From positions 124,001 through 188,000 of the forward strand of contig CAJNOJ010000026.1 of the NCBI GenBank assembly GCA_905250025.1: a stretch of DNA of 64,000 bases, in the 5' to 3' direction. The notes beneath the pieces are model-generated. The model saw only the letters and a program-made list of their open reading frames with translations, searched no databases and was not told where the DNA came from. Both the position numbers and the translations under genes were made by a program. Within the stretch, counting starts at the first letter, position 1. Each line of letters starts with the position of its first letter. Positions 24,104 to 36,700 of the stretch are shown in pieces. The stretch is from Adineta ricciae. Its lineage: Eukaryota; Rotifera; Eurotatoria; Adinetida; Adinetidae.

Positions 24104-25797
24104 ACATATACAAATATCAAAGCAAAGATATTTGATATCTGACCGTGGATTGGTGGAAACAAGTCAACGATAACCAGAGACGCGATTCCTCGTGGAGCAA
24201 TGACATCTGTAGCAGAAATTGTAGTTAACATAGAATTCACATAAGTTGGGGAATATGATTTTGTCGCAAAATAGATTTAAAAATAGATTTAAAAAGAGAC
24301 GAATAATTGATAGCAAAATTCGAAGACACATATCTTATACTAACTGAATCTAGTATGAAAAACCTACCCGTCTAGAAGTCCGACAGTATGGTGGTATACA
24401 CATATTCTGGCATAGCGGTGCTAGCGGTATAAGATTGTAATCATATAAGAATATAGTGATATCTATAGTATCAAGCTTGGAAGTTGAAAATAGTTACTCC
24501 CTGTGACCTCTGAATACCTCTCACGCCACTATACCACCATATCCATATCCCTGTATCATTACGTCCTTATACGGCTGTACGGCATATAGATATAGCTATA
24601 CACAATACAGTACACAGATAAAGAATGGGGAAAATTGATTGAATGAGATAAGTGCAATTTGTTTCATCTCTGTTAATGCTTCGACTGATAGACACTAGAT
24701 ATTTGGGATCGTTTGAATGAGCTTGTATTTATCGCGAAGTAGCCTTTTTGCCGGCTTTGCAGCTAAAATATTGACACTGATTTGAATTTGTCGCAAAATC
24801 AAATTTCCCATTAACTCGGAATTCATGGATTTTTCATCTTAAGTGGTGTTGACTACCGATCACTCCATACCCACAACTACTCTCGCCATTTCGAGTAGTG
24901 TTTACTACGGGCTGTCCGATATCGACAAATCTAGGTATCCGGCCTACCAGCACAGCAACCGCCATTCTGCACGTCTTTTTAAGCTAATTTTTTAGCTACA
25001 GCGAAAAAGAAAGCTTTCTCCATCGGATCCAAGAGTTGGATTGCTCATTGTGAGTTTGATTCCTATGATAAACTGCGAAAATAGACTTTTCATCATGATC
25101 GTCATCTCTTGACTGATTTTTTTGGGCCTATGCATGCTACACTGCAAAATTAAGTTTTTTCTAAATACTTTTCTTTGTCACTCATGTGAGAACTACAAGA
25201 TGGGTAGATAGATCATGTATGCAATGTGATCAGGTGGGTTTTATCGATATGATTTTGATCTGTACTCTGCTCAATGCACTAATATTTGTATTAAAAAAAT
25301 GATTTTTCTCTGATGTGATTCGAGCAATCCAGAAGTTAAACACTTTGTGGCGCATTGTTTGAAAAAGCAAACTATCATCGTTTTTCGAACAGAGTGTAAA
25401 TGAATATTTTATTTCGATTTTCTGCCAAAAATTCTGTATTCCCGTGCGGTGCCGCTACGAAGTTTGATCAAGAGAAGAAATCAAATTAGACTCGATTATA
25501 TTCTGTTAATATTCTAATATGAATGCAAACAAACAAAAACACGACTTACGCCGGAGATATATTTTACTCCCTTCCTGCAAGAACTGCAATTTAAATCCAG
25601 TCACCTGAAAGGTATACAAATTACTTCATAATCATCCCTATTGAATAAATATAAATAGCATTGAATTGTATTGTTAGTTCCTGACAATCGCCCCAATTAG
25701 ATAATTTACATATATGCAATACTGATTTCACCCTCGCGCAGATTTCAGGATCCAGTCTTCTCCGAAAACTTTGCTGAAGAATGGTTCATTTCTAAAT
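24104..25797. other. Intergenic 1.7 kb with a spaced inverted repeat
   Basis: Between SRF (-) and the GPCR (+), a divergent arrangement. I found no ORF worth calling. The notable element is the 12-bp inverted pair at 24391 and 24530. The remainder looks like ordinary non-coding DNA. Confidence 0.45.
24391..24541. repeat. Inverted repeat TATGGTGGTATA / TATACCACCATA
   Basis: Perfect 12-bp arms at about 24391-24402 and 24530-24541 enclose about 127 bp. The interior is rich in TATA/ATAT and contains further short GCGGT and ATACGG motifs. A small degenerate MITE-like element or a long-loop hairpin is possible. No clear target-site duplication was seen. Confidence 0.45.
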
Positions 25798-26861
25798 ATG
25801 TCATCAAGCAACGACACATCGGTTGTTGCTTCTAGTGCCATCATCGTGGCACTCAATCTCATTAAAGAACGTTTTACTGGCAATCTTCCATTAATTTTTC
25901 TTATTCTTGGTTCAATTGGCTTTCTTGGAAATACTTTTACATTTCTCCAACGTAACCTTCGATCGAATACATTCTGCATCTATTCATTATGCGGTTCAGT
26001 CGTGGATGTAATCAATCTGTATACCAATCTTTTAATGGCCTATATTGCTAAGGATAGCAATGCATTGTCCAACATAACTAGCCGCACTGAATGCAAAACA
26101 AAGTTGTTTTTAGCTGTATTTTTGCCTCAATTATCGATGAATTTACTAGTTACATCGCTTATTGACCGTTTTAGTTGTACATGTAGTTTAACATCGCCAA
26201 TACGCCGCATGCGGCAATTAAAAATGGTGCCATATTTAGTGGCACTTACAATCCTGATCAGTGGCGTCATGTCACTTTATTCCCCGGTTTTCTATGATTA
26301 TGTACTAAATTCTGGGTGCGTCGTTACAGATACGTTATCGAATGGTATTTTGTATACTATCCTTCATGGTTTCATAACGCCAATAGTTATGTTTGTCTTC
26401 GCTTGGTTAACATATCGAAATGTTCGACAAAGTCGTCAAAGAGTAGTAAGTATCCGCAATTTGCATATTTTTTCCTGGAAGTTGTTTTTTCATTTTTGAA
26501 GACAGTAGCTAACACTTCAGCTACTACCAATCGATCTCGCCATCAGTTTATCAGCACAGTGGTTACTCAAGTATGCGTTACAAGCTTCCTTACTCTACAA
26601 TGGATTGGCGTATATCTTTACTGGATTGTTACTAGAAATGCCAATAAAACTGCCGATCAATGGGCGATTTTTTATTTCACTTTTTCACTGTCCAATAACC
26701 TGTATTATCTAATTAATGTCAAATCGTTCTACTTGTCCACATTAACATCACGTCTTTTTCGCCAAGCGCTAATTAGAGGCTTATTCAAAAACGTAGGTAT
26801 ATCAACGATCCAAACTGTGACTGCTGCACGAGGACAAACTATGTTTAACACTATTCAATAA
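25798..26861 (+). CDS. Rhodopsin-like (class A) orphan GPCR
   Basis: Two exons (25798-26445 and 26502-26861) join in frame to about 335 residues. The ATG at 25798 (MSSSND) is used because the open frame upstream begins only with TTG. TM1 is LPLIFLILGSIGFLGNTFTF, with the class A GN pair. TM3 ends in LIDRFSCTC, a DRF variant of the DRY motif. TM5 (ILYTILHGFITPIVMFVFAWL) and TM6 (VTQVCVTSFLTLQWIGVYLYW) follow. TM7 reads LSNNLYYLINVKSFYLSTLTS, so the usual NPxxY is replaced. N-terminal NDT and extracellular NIT sites could be glycosylated. The family resembles expanded lophotrochozoan chemosensory or peptide receptors, but the ligand is unknown. Confidence 0.8.
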
Positions 26862-27172
26862 AACACAATTAGAGAAACTGTATTAAACTATATACTAGTC
26901 AAACATTTCTCTTTTTTTTGACGTTGTTTGTCTCATACGTTGCATTACCTGATCTCAGGAAACTTTTAAATAAAAAAGAGCCGAATGACTTACCTTACAT
27001 TATATGATATCTATGAGTGAAATTCAAAAGAATATGATTGAGTAGTATTTAGACCAATTGTGCGATACTTCATTTGAGATCACTTGTGACTCATTCGACA
27101 AGCCATGTCATCAACGATCGAGTATTTATAGTTATATACATCTTGAGCGTATTTACTTCAGATGTTTTAGCA

Positions 27173-29156
27173 ATGGTTTTGAAATTACGTGAACTTCTCA
27201 TTAAACAAGTTGCAATTCATCTTCCGTACTTTTCCTATGATTCGTGTCAATGTTTAACAGCAGATCAACGCGAACGTGTGCTCCGATGGCTCGTTTCACA
27301 CGATTATCTTTCGCCGACTGTAGCTCCATACATAACCAAGAATCTCCTTTCAATTCCGTTGTATTCTCTCGAGTTTTATAAATGTGATCAATTAACGAAT
27401 GACATGCTTATTGAAATCGGCCGAGCCAGTCATTTCAGCCGATTGAAATCACTTATTATCCACCAATGCAGTCAAGTACAAGGTAAACTAATGTTCTCGA
27501 ACGGTTCAGTTGTAGTCGTTTCTATATAGATTCAGGGGTGCGTGCTATAACCAAAGGACAGTTATCGTTGGAGTATGTGGCTTTGAGGAAATTGGCTAAT
27601 TTGACGGATGTCGGTCTCGATGGAATCCATTCAGCGTTTCTTAAAGAAATCGATTTTCGTTGGAATGAAAAAATTCAAGATCATGGAATATTTACGATTG
27701 TTTCAAATAATCTTAATCTACGTTCGATTCGTCTAGTTAACTGTCATAGATTAACCGGACAATCTGTCAATCATATCGCTCAAAACCTCGCGGAAAAACT
27801 GGTTTGTTGTTCACCGAAAGCTTCAGCTTAGTTTTTTTCTTCGTTTATCCATAGGAAGTGTTGGATGTTGAAGGTTTGAAAACGTTAGATGCCGAAGTGT
27901 TTGTACATCTAGTTGATTACTGTCCCAATATTCGAAGGTAAAAGCTTTCCTTCATCGAAAGTCAATCAGTAAAAACCAAATGATCCTTACCGCTTTCTAG
28001 TTTAAATTTATTCGGTATAATTAATCTCGACGCTGACGGCTTATTCACAGTAAAATACTCGTTGACTTCTCGTTACACCTAAGTTCATTTTCTTTCAGTT
28101 ATTTGTTCGATCAACACGCATGATGCAACTAAATTTATCCTACACGACATGCTTTCTTCAAGAACCCGTTGCCGACTATTTGTGCTGTTTACCATTGTCT
28201 CTGGTGGACATATGCCTGTCGGGTACACAAGTTTATAGTACGCACATTCTCGTTCGTGCGTTGACGCGATTGAAAAATATAGAACACCTTCGATTGAATG
28301 GTCTAGCGACGATCTCGGACGATGCCATAGAAAAAGTTTGTTTATATAGGTGAATACGAAAATATCTTGAAGGGTATTTTAGATTCTTGCGGTTATTGGA
28401 GGTCGATTGAAAACATTAGAAATGAATGGTTATATAACTGTTGGATCGTTAACTGATCGTAGTGTGGAGCATATTGTTCGTTATTGTACGTCCCTAGAAC
28501 ATTTATCATTGAATCTGCTGAGTTTCACATCCACGCTTGATTCATTGTATGAACTATTCAGTTCGACAGGACGTGCGTCGAAGTTACACACCATCTCCTT
28601 GAGTTCATTTCGAAACGTAGGCTTTTTGAAATATGCTAATGATTTGTTATATTTTTGATTTAGATCAATGAGCGTGTCCTATGGAGCTTGGCGGAAAATT
28701 GTTTAAATGTGACATTGCTCGAACTTTCTGGCATTCCTTGTGTAAATGATGCATTGATATCTTCGTTAAAACATTGTAGAAAGTTATCTCATTTGAATAT
28801 CAAAGGATGCAAACAAGTAAAATGAACTTTTCCTATTCGGTTTGGCGAAGAAACGCACTTTAATTTAGATAACCGATCTATCGATATGTGATCTTCTTGG
28901 CGTATGTCGATTTGTTTCACTCGTGCTTTCGGGTTGTTATCAATTAACTGATAAATCAATCTTAGCTTTGGCTCACACTCAACCATTCCTCGAAGAAATC
29001 TACATTTCAGGTTGTACTAGAATATCTCCCGCAGCAGTACGGTTCCTTCAAGACAATACCATTCGACGTTTGTATATTGATCATAAAATACCGAATGCAT
29101 TGCCAGATGCTATGATGGCGCGAAATCTTGATACAGGATTATTCGAACAGGTGTAA
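27173..29156 (+). CDS. Leucine-rich repeat protein, LRR_CC (FBXL/AMN1-like)
   Basis: A multi-exon gene with short introns (for example after 27482, 27800, 27938 and 28815). The start is placed at 27173 (MVLKLRELLIKQVAIHLP); an upstream in-frame ATG at 27074 is less likely. After an N-terminal helical segment (LTADQRERVLRWLV) comes a chain of about 26-residue repeats of the cysteine-containing type: LYSLEFYKCDQLTNDML, LKSLIIHQCSQVQ, LRSIRLVNCHRLTGQSV, LSHLNIKGCKQITD, LVLSGCYQLTDKSIL and LEEIYISGCTRISPAAV. This repeat type is found in F-box FBXL proteins and in AMN1. I could not see a convincing F-box, so a role as a ubiquitin-ligase substrate adaptor is only suggested. The C-terminus after the last repeat is short. 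Confidence 0.72.
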
Positions 29157-29683
29157 TACACACGACAAAATGAGTTTTGGCTGATCTATTTTTTATATTT
29201 GTTTATGTATGATTTCGATAATGTTCAGTATGCCGAGTGAACTGTGTTTTTCAATGACATGAGATTTATTTTTGTTTAATCACTTTTTTTTACTCACAAC
29301 AGTTTAAATATTCATCGTTTGAAATAAAACTTGGAGCCGTTATGTATTGCTATGACTCGCGGATATACTCCAAAGTTCAATTTTACTGAGAATGCTTACT
29401 ACAATTAGAAAAGTGAACTATAAATTTGATGAGTAGAAAAAAAATCATTGATTAATATCATATGTTTATAGTATACAAATTACTGTCATTGCCTTTTTCC
29501 ATCGAAGGTTTTTTTCTCCTAGTTTAAACAAAAGAGAAAATAGTCAGCACCTTGAGGAATCTGCTCGTGAAGGTGAAATGACGCGTGTCATCGATAAAAG
29601 TAGACAAGAAAAAACATTGTAAGAAGAAAAATGATGTTCAGTACTGTGTTGTATCACTCATTACTTAGTAGCTAAATAAGAAC
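29157..29683. other. Intergenic
   Basis: AT-rich sequence downstream of the LRR gene and upstream of the Pro-rich gene. It includes an AATAAA near 29323. No gene seen. Confidence 0.45.
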
Positions 29684-31327
29684 ATGTTGTCAGCAGCAGC
29701 AGCGGCGAATTCAGCCGCCGGTGGCGATTCATCGATGCCGGGCAATTACGAACCATTTCTAGGAGGACCACCACGTAGCAGGCCACTATCAAATCCTGCC
29801 ATGCATCCTAGGAAAACACCCATACCACAGTTAAATGTCCCTCGACCGACCGCTGTACCACCGATAAGTGGTTTACCAACACGAGCACCATTTGCACGTC
29901 TTCCTCCAGCGCCCGAACTGCGAATGAGAGGTCCACGTGTTAGACCACTCGATCGTCCTATCAGAGTTCGGCGACATCGACGCCGACCATTAACACCAGA
30001 GATTGTGGTGGAACGTCGATCTCACCATCATTCGTCTTGTGGCCGACGCCGTGTGATTACAGTTCCACTCGATTGTCGTCCAACACTCGGCTTACGTGGG
30101 CCACCAAGTCGAGTACTAGAAATTGAACGTGTTCGATGTTTTCGTTCTCGCAGATGTCGTTCGCCCTGTTACGACTACGAGTATGATGATCATGATTATT
30201 CAGCTCCATCTCTTCCATCACCAGTGCAACAGCCACCTCCTCAGCCACAGCCAATAACATTTATTGCTAATCCAATTCCAAATCCTTGTTTATCATTTTC
30301 CAATCACACGAACGTTGCAGCTACGTCAGCACTACTTAGTAATCTAACCCCAGAAATACTTCAAAGTTTACCGAAGCAAACAGTGCGCTTGAATCCTATA
30401 CATCTTCCAGGTAGCCGCGCTGATGCCAATACCGAGCTTCACACAGTCAGATTCCCCACAGAAATAATTAATCCAATCACCGGAGCTCTTTCTATCATTC
30501 AAGCAAATCCTTCCGCGAATGTTGTCGGTATTGCAAGTATTCCTAATAACGTTACAGCTACAATAATTAATAGTGCACCAGTGGTACCTGCCAGACCGCC
30601 ATTATTGTCGTCAACGACTGCCAATCCTACCATGGAACGATTTCGTGAACTCTTTCAACGTTTGAGTCTTCCGAGAACACAACCAATGGGACCAACAGCA
30701 GTACCGAGAATATCTGGATTCAATCCAACAAACAACACAGTGCCTAATTCACCGACTAATCTACCACCGGTCAATTCATTAAATGAAAATCGCAATCCAT
30801 CTATCGGCAATCGCCTTGTAAATTCCGCAAGTAATGAGTCGTATCGAGCACCAAGTATTTCACCTTATCGTACGACAACTTTTACACCGTCGAGATCCGT
30901 AAACAACACGTCGTATCGTCCAATAAATAGCACACTCCCTGATTCATCCAATGTTGGCCCGTATCGTCCAGCAAATATCACACCTTACAATCGAACAAGC
31001 ACAAACCAATATTTGAGTGCCAGTCGGCCGGGACAGTCATCTTTTACATCAGGAGCAACTCCATATGCTTCTACTGCTTCCATAACACCCACCAACTCGT
31101 TCACATCTCCTCCTGATCCAACTAAAAATGATTCGAATTATCAAGATCTACACTCATCTTCACCGTCATTACCCGTAAGTTCGTTTCAACCCACTCATTC
31201 GATGCCAAAATCAATTCTTCGCAACGGCCCATCAGCCAATCTTTCGAGCACTAACAACACACGTTCAAGCTCACCTAACACTTTCCCTGCGAACGAGACT
31301 CTTCAGAAAACAACACGATTTGCGTAG
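29684..31327 (+). CDS. Pro/Ser/Asn-rich uncharacterised protein (547 aa)
   Basis: This single open frame is not recognised as a known family. The N-terminus has a poly-Ala stretch (LSAAAAANSAAGG), then a Pro/Arg-rich region with IRVRRHRRRPLTPEIVVERR, a basic His/Arg cluster, and CFRSRRCRSPCYDYEYDD with four cysteines among Arg, Tyr and Asp. The middle has VRFPTEIINPITGALSIIQ, the least biased and most foldable stretch. The C-terminal third contains loose repeats built on SYR/PYR-P-x-x-x-TP, such as SPYRTTTFTPSR and GPYRPANITPYN. There is no signal peptide or membrane segment. It is likely a mostly disordered cytoplasmic or nuclear protein. The RRHRRR cluster could be a nuclear signal. Confidence 0.7.
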   Translation: MLSAAAAANSAAGGDSSMPGNYEPFLGGPPRSRPLSNPAMHPRKTPIPQLNVPRPTAVPPISGLPTRAPFARLPPAPELRMRGPRVRPLDRPIRVRRHRRRPLTPEIVVERRSHHHSSCGRRRVITVPLDCRPTLGLRGPPSRVLEIERVRCFRSRRCRSPCYDYEYDDHDYSAPSLPSPVQQPPPQPQPITFIANPIPNPCLSFSNHTNVAATSALLSNLTPEILQSLPKQTVRLNPIHLPGSRADANTELHTVRFPTEIINPITGALSIIQANPSANVVGIASIPNNVTATIINSAPVVPARPPLLSSTTANPTMERFRELFQRLSLPRTQPMGPTAVPRISGFNPTNNTVPNSPTNLPPVNSLNENRNPSIGNRLVNSASNESYRAPSISPYRTTTFTPSRSVNNTSYRPINSTLPDSSNVGPYRPANITPYNRTSTNQYLSASRPGQSSFTSGATPYASTASITPTNSFTSPPDPTKNDSNYQDLHSSSPSLPVSSFQPTHSMPKSILRNGPSANLSSTNNTRSSSPNTFPANETLQKTTRFA

Positions 31328-31857
31328 ATTCAATGTTTTCCTAAAAAATAACTGCGAACTTTTCCTTCCAGTATGCATGCAGACTATGAAAGCGAATCCG
31401 TGAAGTCATCATTTGACTTTTTAATACAAGAATATTTCAAAAATATAATCATGTGCATTTTACTCCCTTCCATTATTCACATAGCCACGAGTACGATTCG
31501 ATCGTTTCGTTGCTTGCCTCATCTGATATTATTAGTTGACCTTGTGTGCAAGACCAACTAGCTATTCAAATATGAAATATACTCGTTTTTATGCAGCAAA
31601 TATTTTCGTTGCTCTTCGAATGATATCAATCGCACAACGATAAGATCGATTTGAATTTCGTTGTTTTTTGTTTTCACTAATGCATATTTTCTTCCACACA
31701 GATGTGCGATGACATCGAAACAACCAGAATTTATTTCTTTGTTTTTGCTCATTTTACACTTTGCTTCTTCTATTGAGAGAAGTGAGATTCCGACGAACGT
31801 ATCAATATTAATAATCATCATTCAAAAACATATTGAAACGACAGCAATTGCTCTTTG
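31328..31857. other. Intergenic
   Basis: Open frames at 31373-31561 (+), 31558-31821 (-) and 31661-31858 (+) overlap on opposite strands without codon or splice support. I treat this as non-coding, containing the 3' UTR of the Pro-rich gene and the promoter of the next. Confidence 0.45.
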
Positions 31858-32364
31858 ATGGCAGTTCGAAGGAGTTTTTCGCCGAGTATGAAGGCGAAAC
31901 TATATCATTCCGATGGTTATTCTCTCAAAAATTGCCTAAACTATGATTTCGAAATACAACAAACGCCACCACTATCATTACAGCAATATGCTCGATCGAT
32001 CGCTCCTATTCCTGGTGCTGACCCATGGGTCTACACATATAAACGGAAATATTCCATACCAACTTACTCTCTCAAGCCATATAAAGATATGAAATCTAAG
32101 CCGCATGAATCTATTTGGCACCCAGTTAGTCCATATAGAGAAAAGCCACCCACATCACTAAGCCCGGAAAAACGCTGGCAAAGATCTGTACGTGAACCTA
32201 TTTGGCAGCCGAGCAGTACTATTCAATACAAATCAGTTCCTTATTTCGATCCGCCTGCTTTGCGATGGTCATTTGAACAAATTTTGAAGTCTCTACCGAA
32301 TCTTCAAGCGGACACGTTCGATCCTTCGAAAACCATTTTAATATCCAAGAAAAGGAACATTTGA
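31858..32364 (+). CDS. Small Pro/Tyr/Trp-rich basic protein, uncharacterised
   Basis: The first ATG is at 31858; the open frame extends three bases further only to a TTG. The product is about 168 residues, with repeated aromatic-proline motifs: DPWVYTYKRKYSIPTYSLKP, ESIWHPVSPYREKPP, REPIWQPSSTIQYKS and PYFDPPALRWS. No signal peptide or membrane helix is seen. The spaced IWxP and PY motifs recall small axonemal or microtubule-associated proteins of ciliated animals, but I cannot name a family. A spliced 5' exon upstream cannot be excluded. Confidence 0.5.
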   Translation: MAVRRSFSPSMKAKLYHSDGYSLKNCLNYDFEIQQTPPLSLQQYARSIAPIPGADPWVYTYKRKYSIPTYSLKPYKDMKSKPHESIWHPVSPYREKPPTSLSPEKRWQRSVREPIWQPSSTIQYKSVPYFDPPALRWSFEQILKSLPNLQADTFDPSKTILISKKRNI

Positions 32365-33043
32365 AGGTATTTTCACGCTTATGACTCATAATTTCTTTTC
32401 AATATAAACATTATCCAATTTCGAACAGCAAAATCTGATTAGTAAATGTCATCAAATATATACAATACATCTCACGAGACGGAGTAAACCCTTTGCTCAT
32501 CGACTATTATTAGCTTTGTATAGAGGAAATGAAATGCCTCCAGTCACATCTAATAAAGTAATAAAAATCCGAAGAATATTTATATTGGCCTAAAATAACC
32601 ATTCTCTTTCAATGACACATCGAAAAAATCTTTCATTTAATCAACATGATCGCAGACGAATATGCACGGTTGTCATGATAAGTATGTCTGTCTGTTCACA
32701 TCGATATCTCAAATAACAATGACGAGAGAAGAGAATTGTAAGCAAGTAATCAAACTTATTTTTGTTATCTTTTCATCTCGTTTGTCATTGTCAATCGATG
32801 AAGAGGCTTGTTTCGATTTCGAGTAACAACAATGTTTGCTTCTCTCTCTCTCTCCCTCTCGTCGCGCTCTTATTTGATTAATCCAAGCAGCCAGACGCGA
32901 AATGGAATAAGATTCTTTTTTAAAAGACACTCGAATTCCTATCCAAATCATTCCATAAATGGTGATTAGCACTACCACTATTCTCCTTTTACATCAATTA
33001 TTAATGTTCTAAGTTAAATGAATACTATTCTTTGTGCATGCGT

Positions 33044-33111
33044 NNNNNNNNNNNNNNNNNNNNNNNNNNNNNNNNNNNNNNNNNNNNNNNNNNNNNNNNN
33101 NNNNNNNNNNN
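33044..33111. other. Assembly gap (68 N)
   Basis: A run of N in non-coding sequence. Confidence 0.99.
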
Positions 33112-33557
33112 GGGGAGATTAATTATATAAGAAATGATCGTCGACAGCCTCAGGTCTAATCGATAACCGAGGAGGGAGAAAGAGAGCAAGCGTGCATGAA
33201 TGGCCTCGAGATTTGCCGAGTGTGTAAAATAAAATTACGCTAAACGTCATCATTATTTCTTCATTGAAATTGTGCAATTCGACATGAATAAGATTTCGTA
33301 TGAAGTGCAGTTGTCACTGACAGACTTTAGATACACATCAAAGGTGAACACATCATTTCTCCCTTTCTGCAAGGAAAATCATTTTAAAATACATTTGACA
33401 TTTGAATCAGTGTGTCGCTGCGTGTATTAGATGTTGGAGTATACTCGACCGTCGGTCAGCTTCTGTCTGTCCTTTCCTCTTTTCTTCTTTTTTTTCTATT
33501 TCTATAGATACAATCGCACTGAGAGTAGTATTATGAGAGACAGAGAGAGAAAGGAAA

Positions 33558-33560
<3 letters not shown>

Positions 33561-33591
<31 letters not shown>
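33561..33591. repeat. GAT microsatellite
   Basis: An uninterrupted run of about ten GAT units, 140 bp upstream of the Eph receptor start. Confidence 0.95.
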
Positions 33592-33732
33592 TCTGTTCTT
33601 TGGCATCGAATGTGTGTAGAGAGGAGAGAAAGAAAAGGAAGAAAAGGGATGAGAAAGCTCAAAAATCAGTAGTAGAAGAACAAATAACGAACGTTATCAT
33701 TTTCTTTTTATTCTAGTCTATCGTCATAGACC

Positions 33733-36700
33733 ATGATTGATAAGTTTTTCTTCGTTTACGTGTTTACTATTTATCCAATTGTTCAAACGGTTAAAGAAGG
33801 TGAACACATTCATCGGAATCTCTATCTCACTTTCATTTTCTGCTTTTTCTTCTAGTTGTTATCCTAGATACACGTGAAGCGCGAGATTACCTGAATTGGT
33901 ATAAGATGTCTGGCAATGGAAATCTAAACGATGGCTGGGGCGAATTAAGTTTCGAAGCGAAAATGTTTCCGACGCTCTTGTTATCATCATCGACATCCAC
34001 CTTATGGCGAACACAGTATGTATGTGATATAACATCGGAACGTCGAGTCGATAATTGGTTGCGTTCGCCGTACTTCAAACGTCAACAGGCTCAACGGATT
34101 GAGATCGAATTAGGCTTTTCCATTCGTGATTGTTCGACATTTCAAACACCGAATGAAATCCGTTCCTGCCGAGAAACTTTCGAACTTTATATACATGAGA
34201 ACGATCAGGATTATGATAATCATCTTTGGTCGTCGTATAAACTCGTGGATATTATCGCCGGAAACCGTTTTACCTCGAATAACTACGGCAGTCAATCAGT
34301 AGCGAATCGAAACAATCTCACTGTGAATGTGAAAACACGTGGCATATCGATAACGAAAAATGGCTTCTACATAGCTTTCCGTGACCAAGGTGCTTGCATA
34401 TCACTATTATATGTCAAAATATTCTATCGTTTATGTGAAGAAAAGTCCATCGGTCTCATACATTTTCCTGAAACGCCAACGGGCGCATATTTAACAGACA
34501 TTGTTGAACGCGATGGCATATGTTCAATCAACTCGAAGATGATTCGCAAGCCGTTAGGTTTCTGCAAAGGCAACGGCGAGTGGACATTTCAAGAAACGTC
34601 CTTACACGATAGCTGCCATTGTCAACAGGGTTATGAATTACTTATTGATAGCAATTCCAAGAATAATAGCCTTTTATCTCGTGCCATTTGTAAGGGTATG
34701 TAAAGAAACTGTTCGATTAGAACTAATGAAATTTGTTCCGATGATTTTTTTTGATTGAGTTATTCCATATAATAACTAGCTGGAACTTGTTAGGATGAAG
34801 ATTTTTCTATCCTTGAGAGACGCATCTTTCATATTTGTATGACAATAACCTTGTACGCTATCGACTACAATGCATGCTATTGTATGTTCAATACTTGTAA
34901 TTAACTTTGACGATCGCCTTGTTCATTTCACAGAAGAATGAAAATAATCGTTCAATGTGTCGCATACCTTTTCATCTCGATGATTCTTTCATGCTACATT
35001 AACTTAATCATCTCATTAGATTTTCTCTTCGACTTTTACTTTAGTTTGTTCTCTTGGAACGTTCAAATCCACGGTTAGTAATGAACAACGTTGCGAACAG
35101 TGTCCATTGAATAGCCATACGAAAGAGAAAGGTTCAACGTCTTGCATTTGCAATCAAGATTTCTTTCGCTTGAACTCGTCCGTTATCAATTCATCGTGTA
35201 TCGGTAAGCGATAGTCTTGTGTCTTAATACGATATTGGAACTATTTTATTGAATATAAATATAGCCCGACCAAATGAACCAGAAAATGTAACGATTGATG
35301 ATATTGATCAAGTTTCAGTTTATATCTCATGGAAGCAGTCCACTGATAATGTATACCATATTGAATGCACTCATACGATATCTTGTGAGTCGTATATAAT
35401 CTATCAGCCCAATCGAACATTTGTCAATGGGTCAAGGTAAGGCGTGTTTGAAGTTTTCGATGATGTCTTCGAGAAGAAAACTTTCAGAGTAAAGATCATT
35501 GGTTTGGACGCCGACACGAAATATAAAATAAGAATTTATGCTGAACAAGTTTCCACTCATCTTTACAGTCAATCGGTTGACTTATCATTCACAACAAAAT
35601 CAGCTGGTATTGTGAACTTAATTGTTATCTCTTCTCAGGAGACAAACTGAATCTTTGTAGTTTCAAAACAAGTTCGTAATATTCAAATTCGTCGTACAGC
35701 ATTCGATCAAGTTGTTATCACATGGTCAGCCGATGATTTTGATCAATACCATATTCGTTACTGGCCACTCATCGCTGAACAGAATAAGATGTTTGCTGAA
35801 GTCGCAGTCAATAATTTCACCTTAAAAACAACGTCAGACATATATAAATTTCAAATACGTGCTCACACAAAACTTGGCTGGACTGCATATAGCGAAGAAA
35901 TGATTATATCATTACGTTCAATATTCATCGATCAGCCGTTCTCTTCGGAAGTGACGAGAAAACTTGTGGAAAATAAAAATATTCTTCTCATCAGTCCTTT
36001 GATCATTCTTGGATTGATTATAACAGTGATTATTCTAGCAGTTCTGTACATCAAAAAGTAAGAAAACGATTCACAAATGAATGGAATATGCATTATCTTT
36101 TTAGAAAACGAGTTTGTCGATCGAAGACAGCGAGCGATTGTGAATCTCTCGATTACCAAAAACGACAAGGTTCGTATCACAGTGTATCACTATCCTCTAT
36201 TGTCCTTCTCTTTAGTTAGCGGACATTATGGGCCTGATACTTTCTTCAATTCAGGATGTACGTATCCAATATGAAAGATTATCACATCTATATCTTACTC
36301 GGATTCATTTCAGGGTCGGCGCCATTGTGGCCTTCCATAAGTACAACAACAAAGACTTATGTTGATCCTCATACGGTCTGTATTCTAACTTCATTGACGC
36401 AATTTCATCTAATCCTATTTCTCTTTTTTTTTCAGTACGAAGATCCGACAAAAGCAGTGAATGATTTCGCACATGAACTCGATCCGAACTCGATTGTTAT
36501 CGAATCGGTCATCGGCGGAGGTATATATTAACTTGAATTACGTTCGATTATATAACTGACTTCGTTTCTCTCATACTCGATCGTCTATTGTGAGAGAATC
36601 ATCACATCATAGATCATCTTACATGTGTATACATCATCATCAATTTTCTATGTTTTCTCTTTCTTCTATTCGAGGCGAATTTGGTGATGTCTGTCGAGGC

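Larger units (their letters stand above)
32365..33732. other. Intergenic 1.4 kb with gap and microsatellite
   Basis: It holds TCTC/CTCT-rich sequence near 32836, an N gap and a GAT tract. It precedes the Eph receptor start. No supported gene. Confidence 0.5.

Noticed and set aside
31373-31858. Three small ORFs on both strands
   Set aside because: They overlap each other in opposite directions and lack motifs, start context or splice support.
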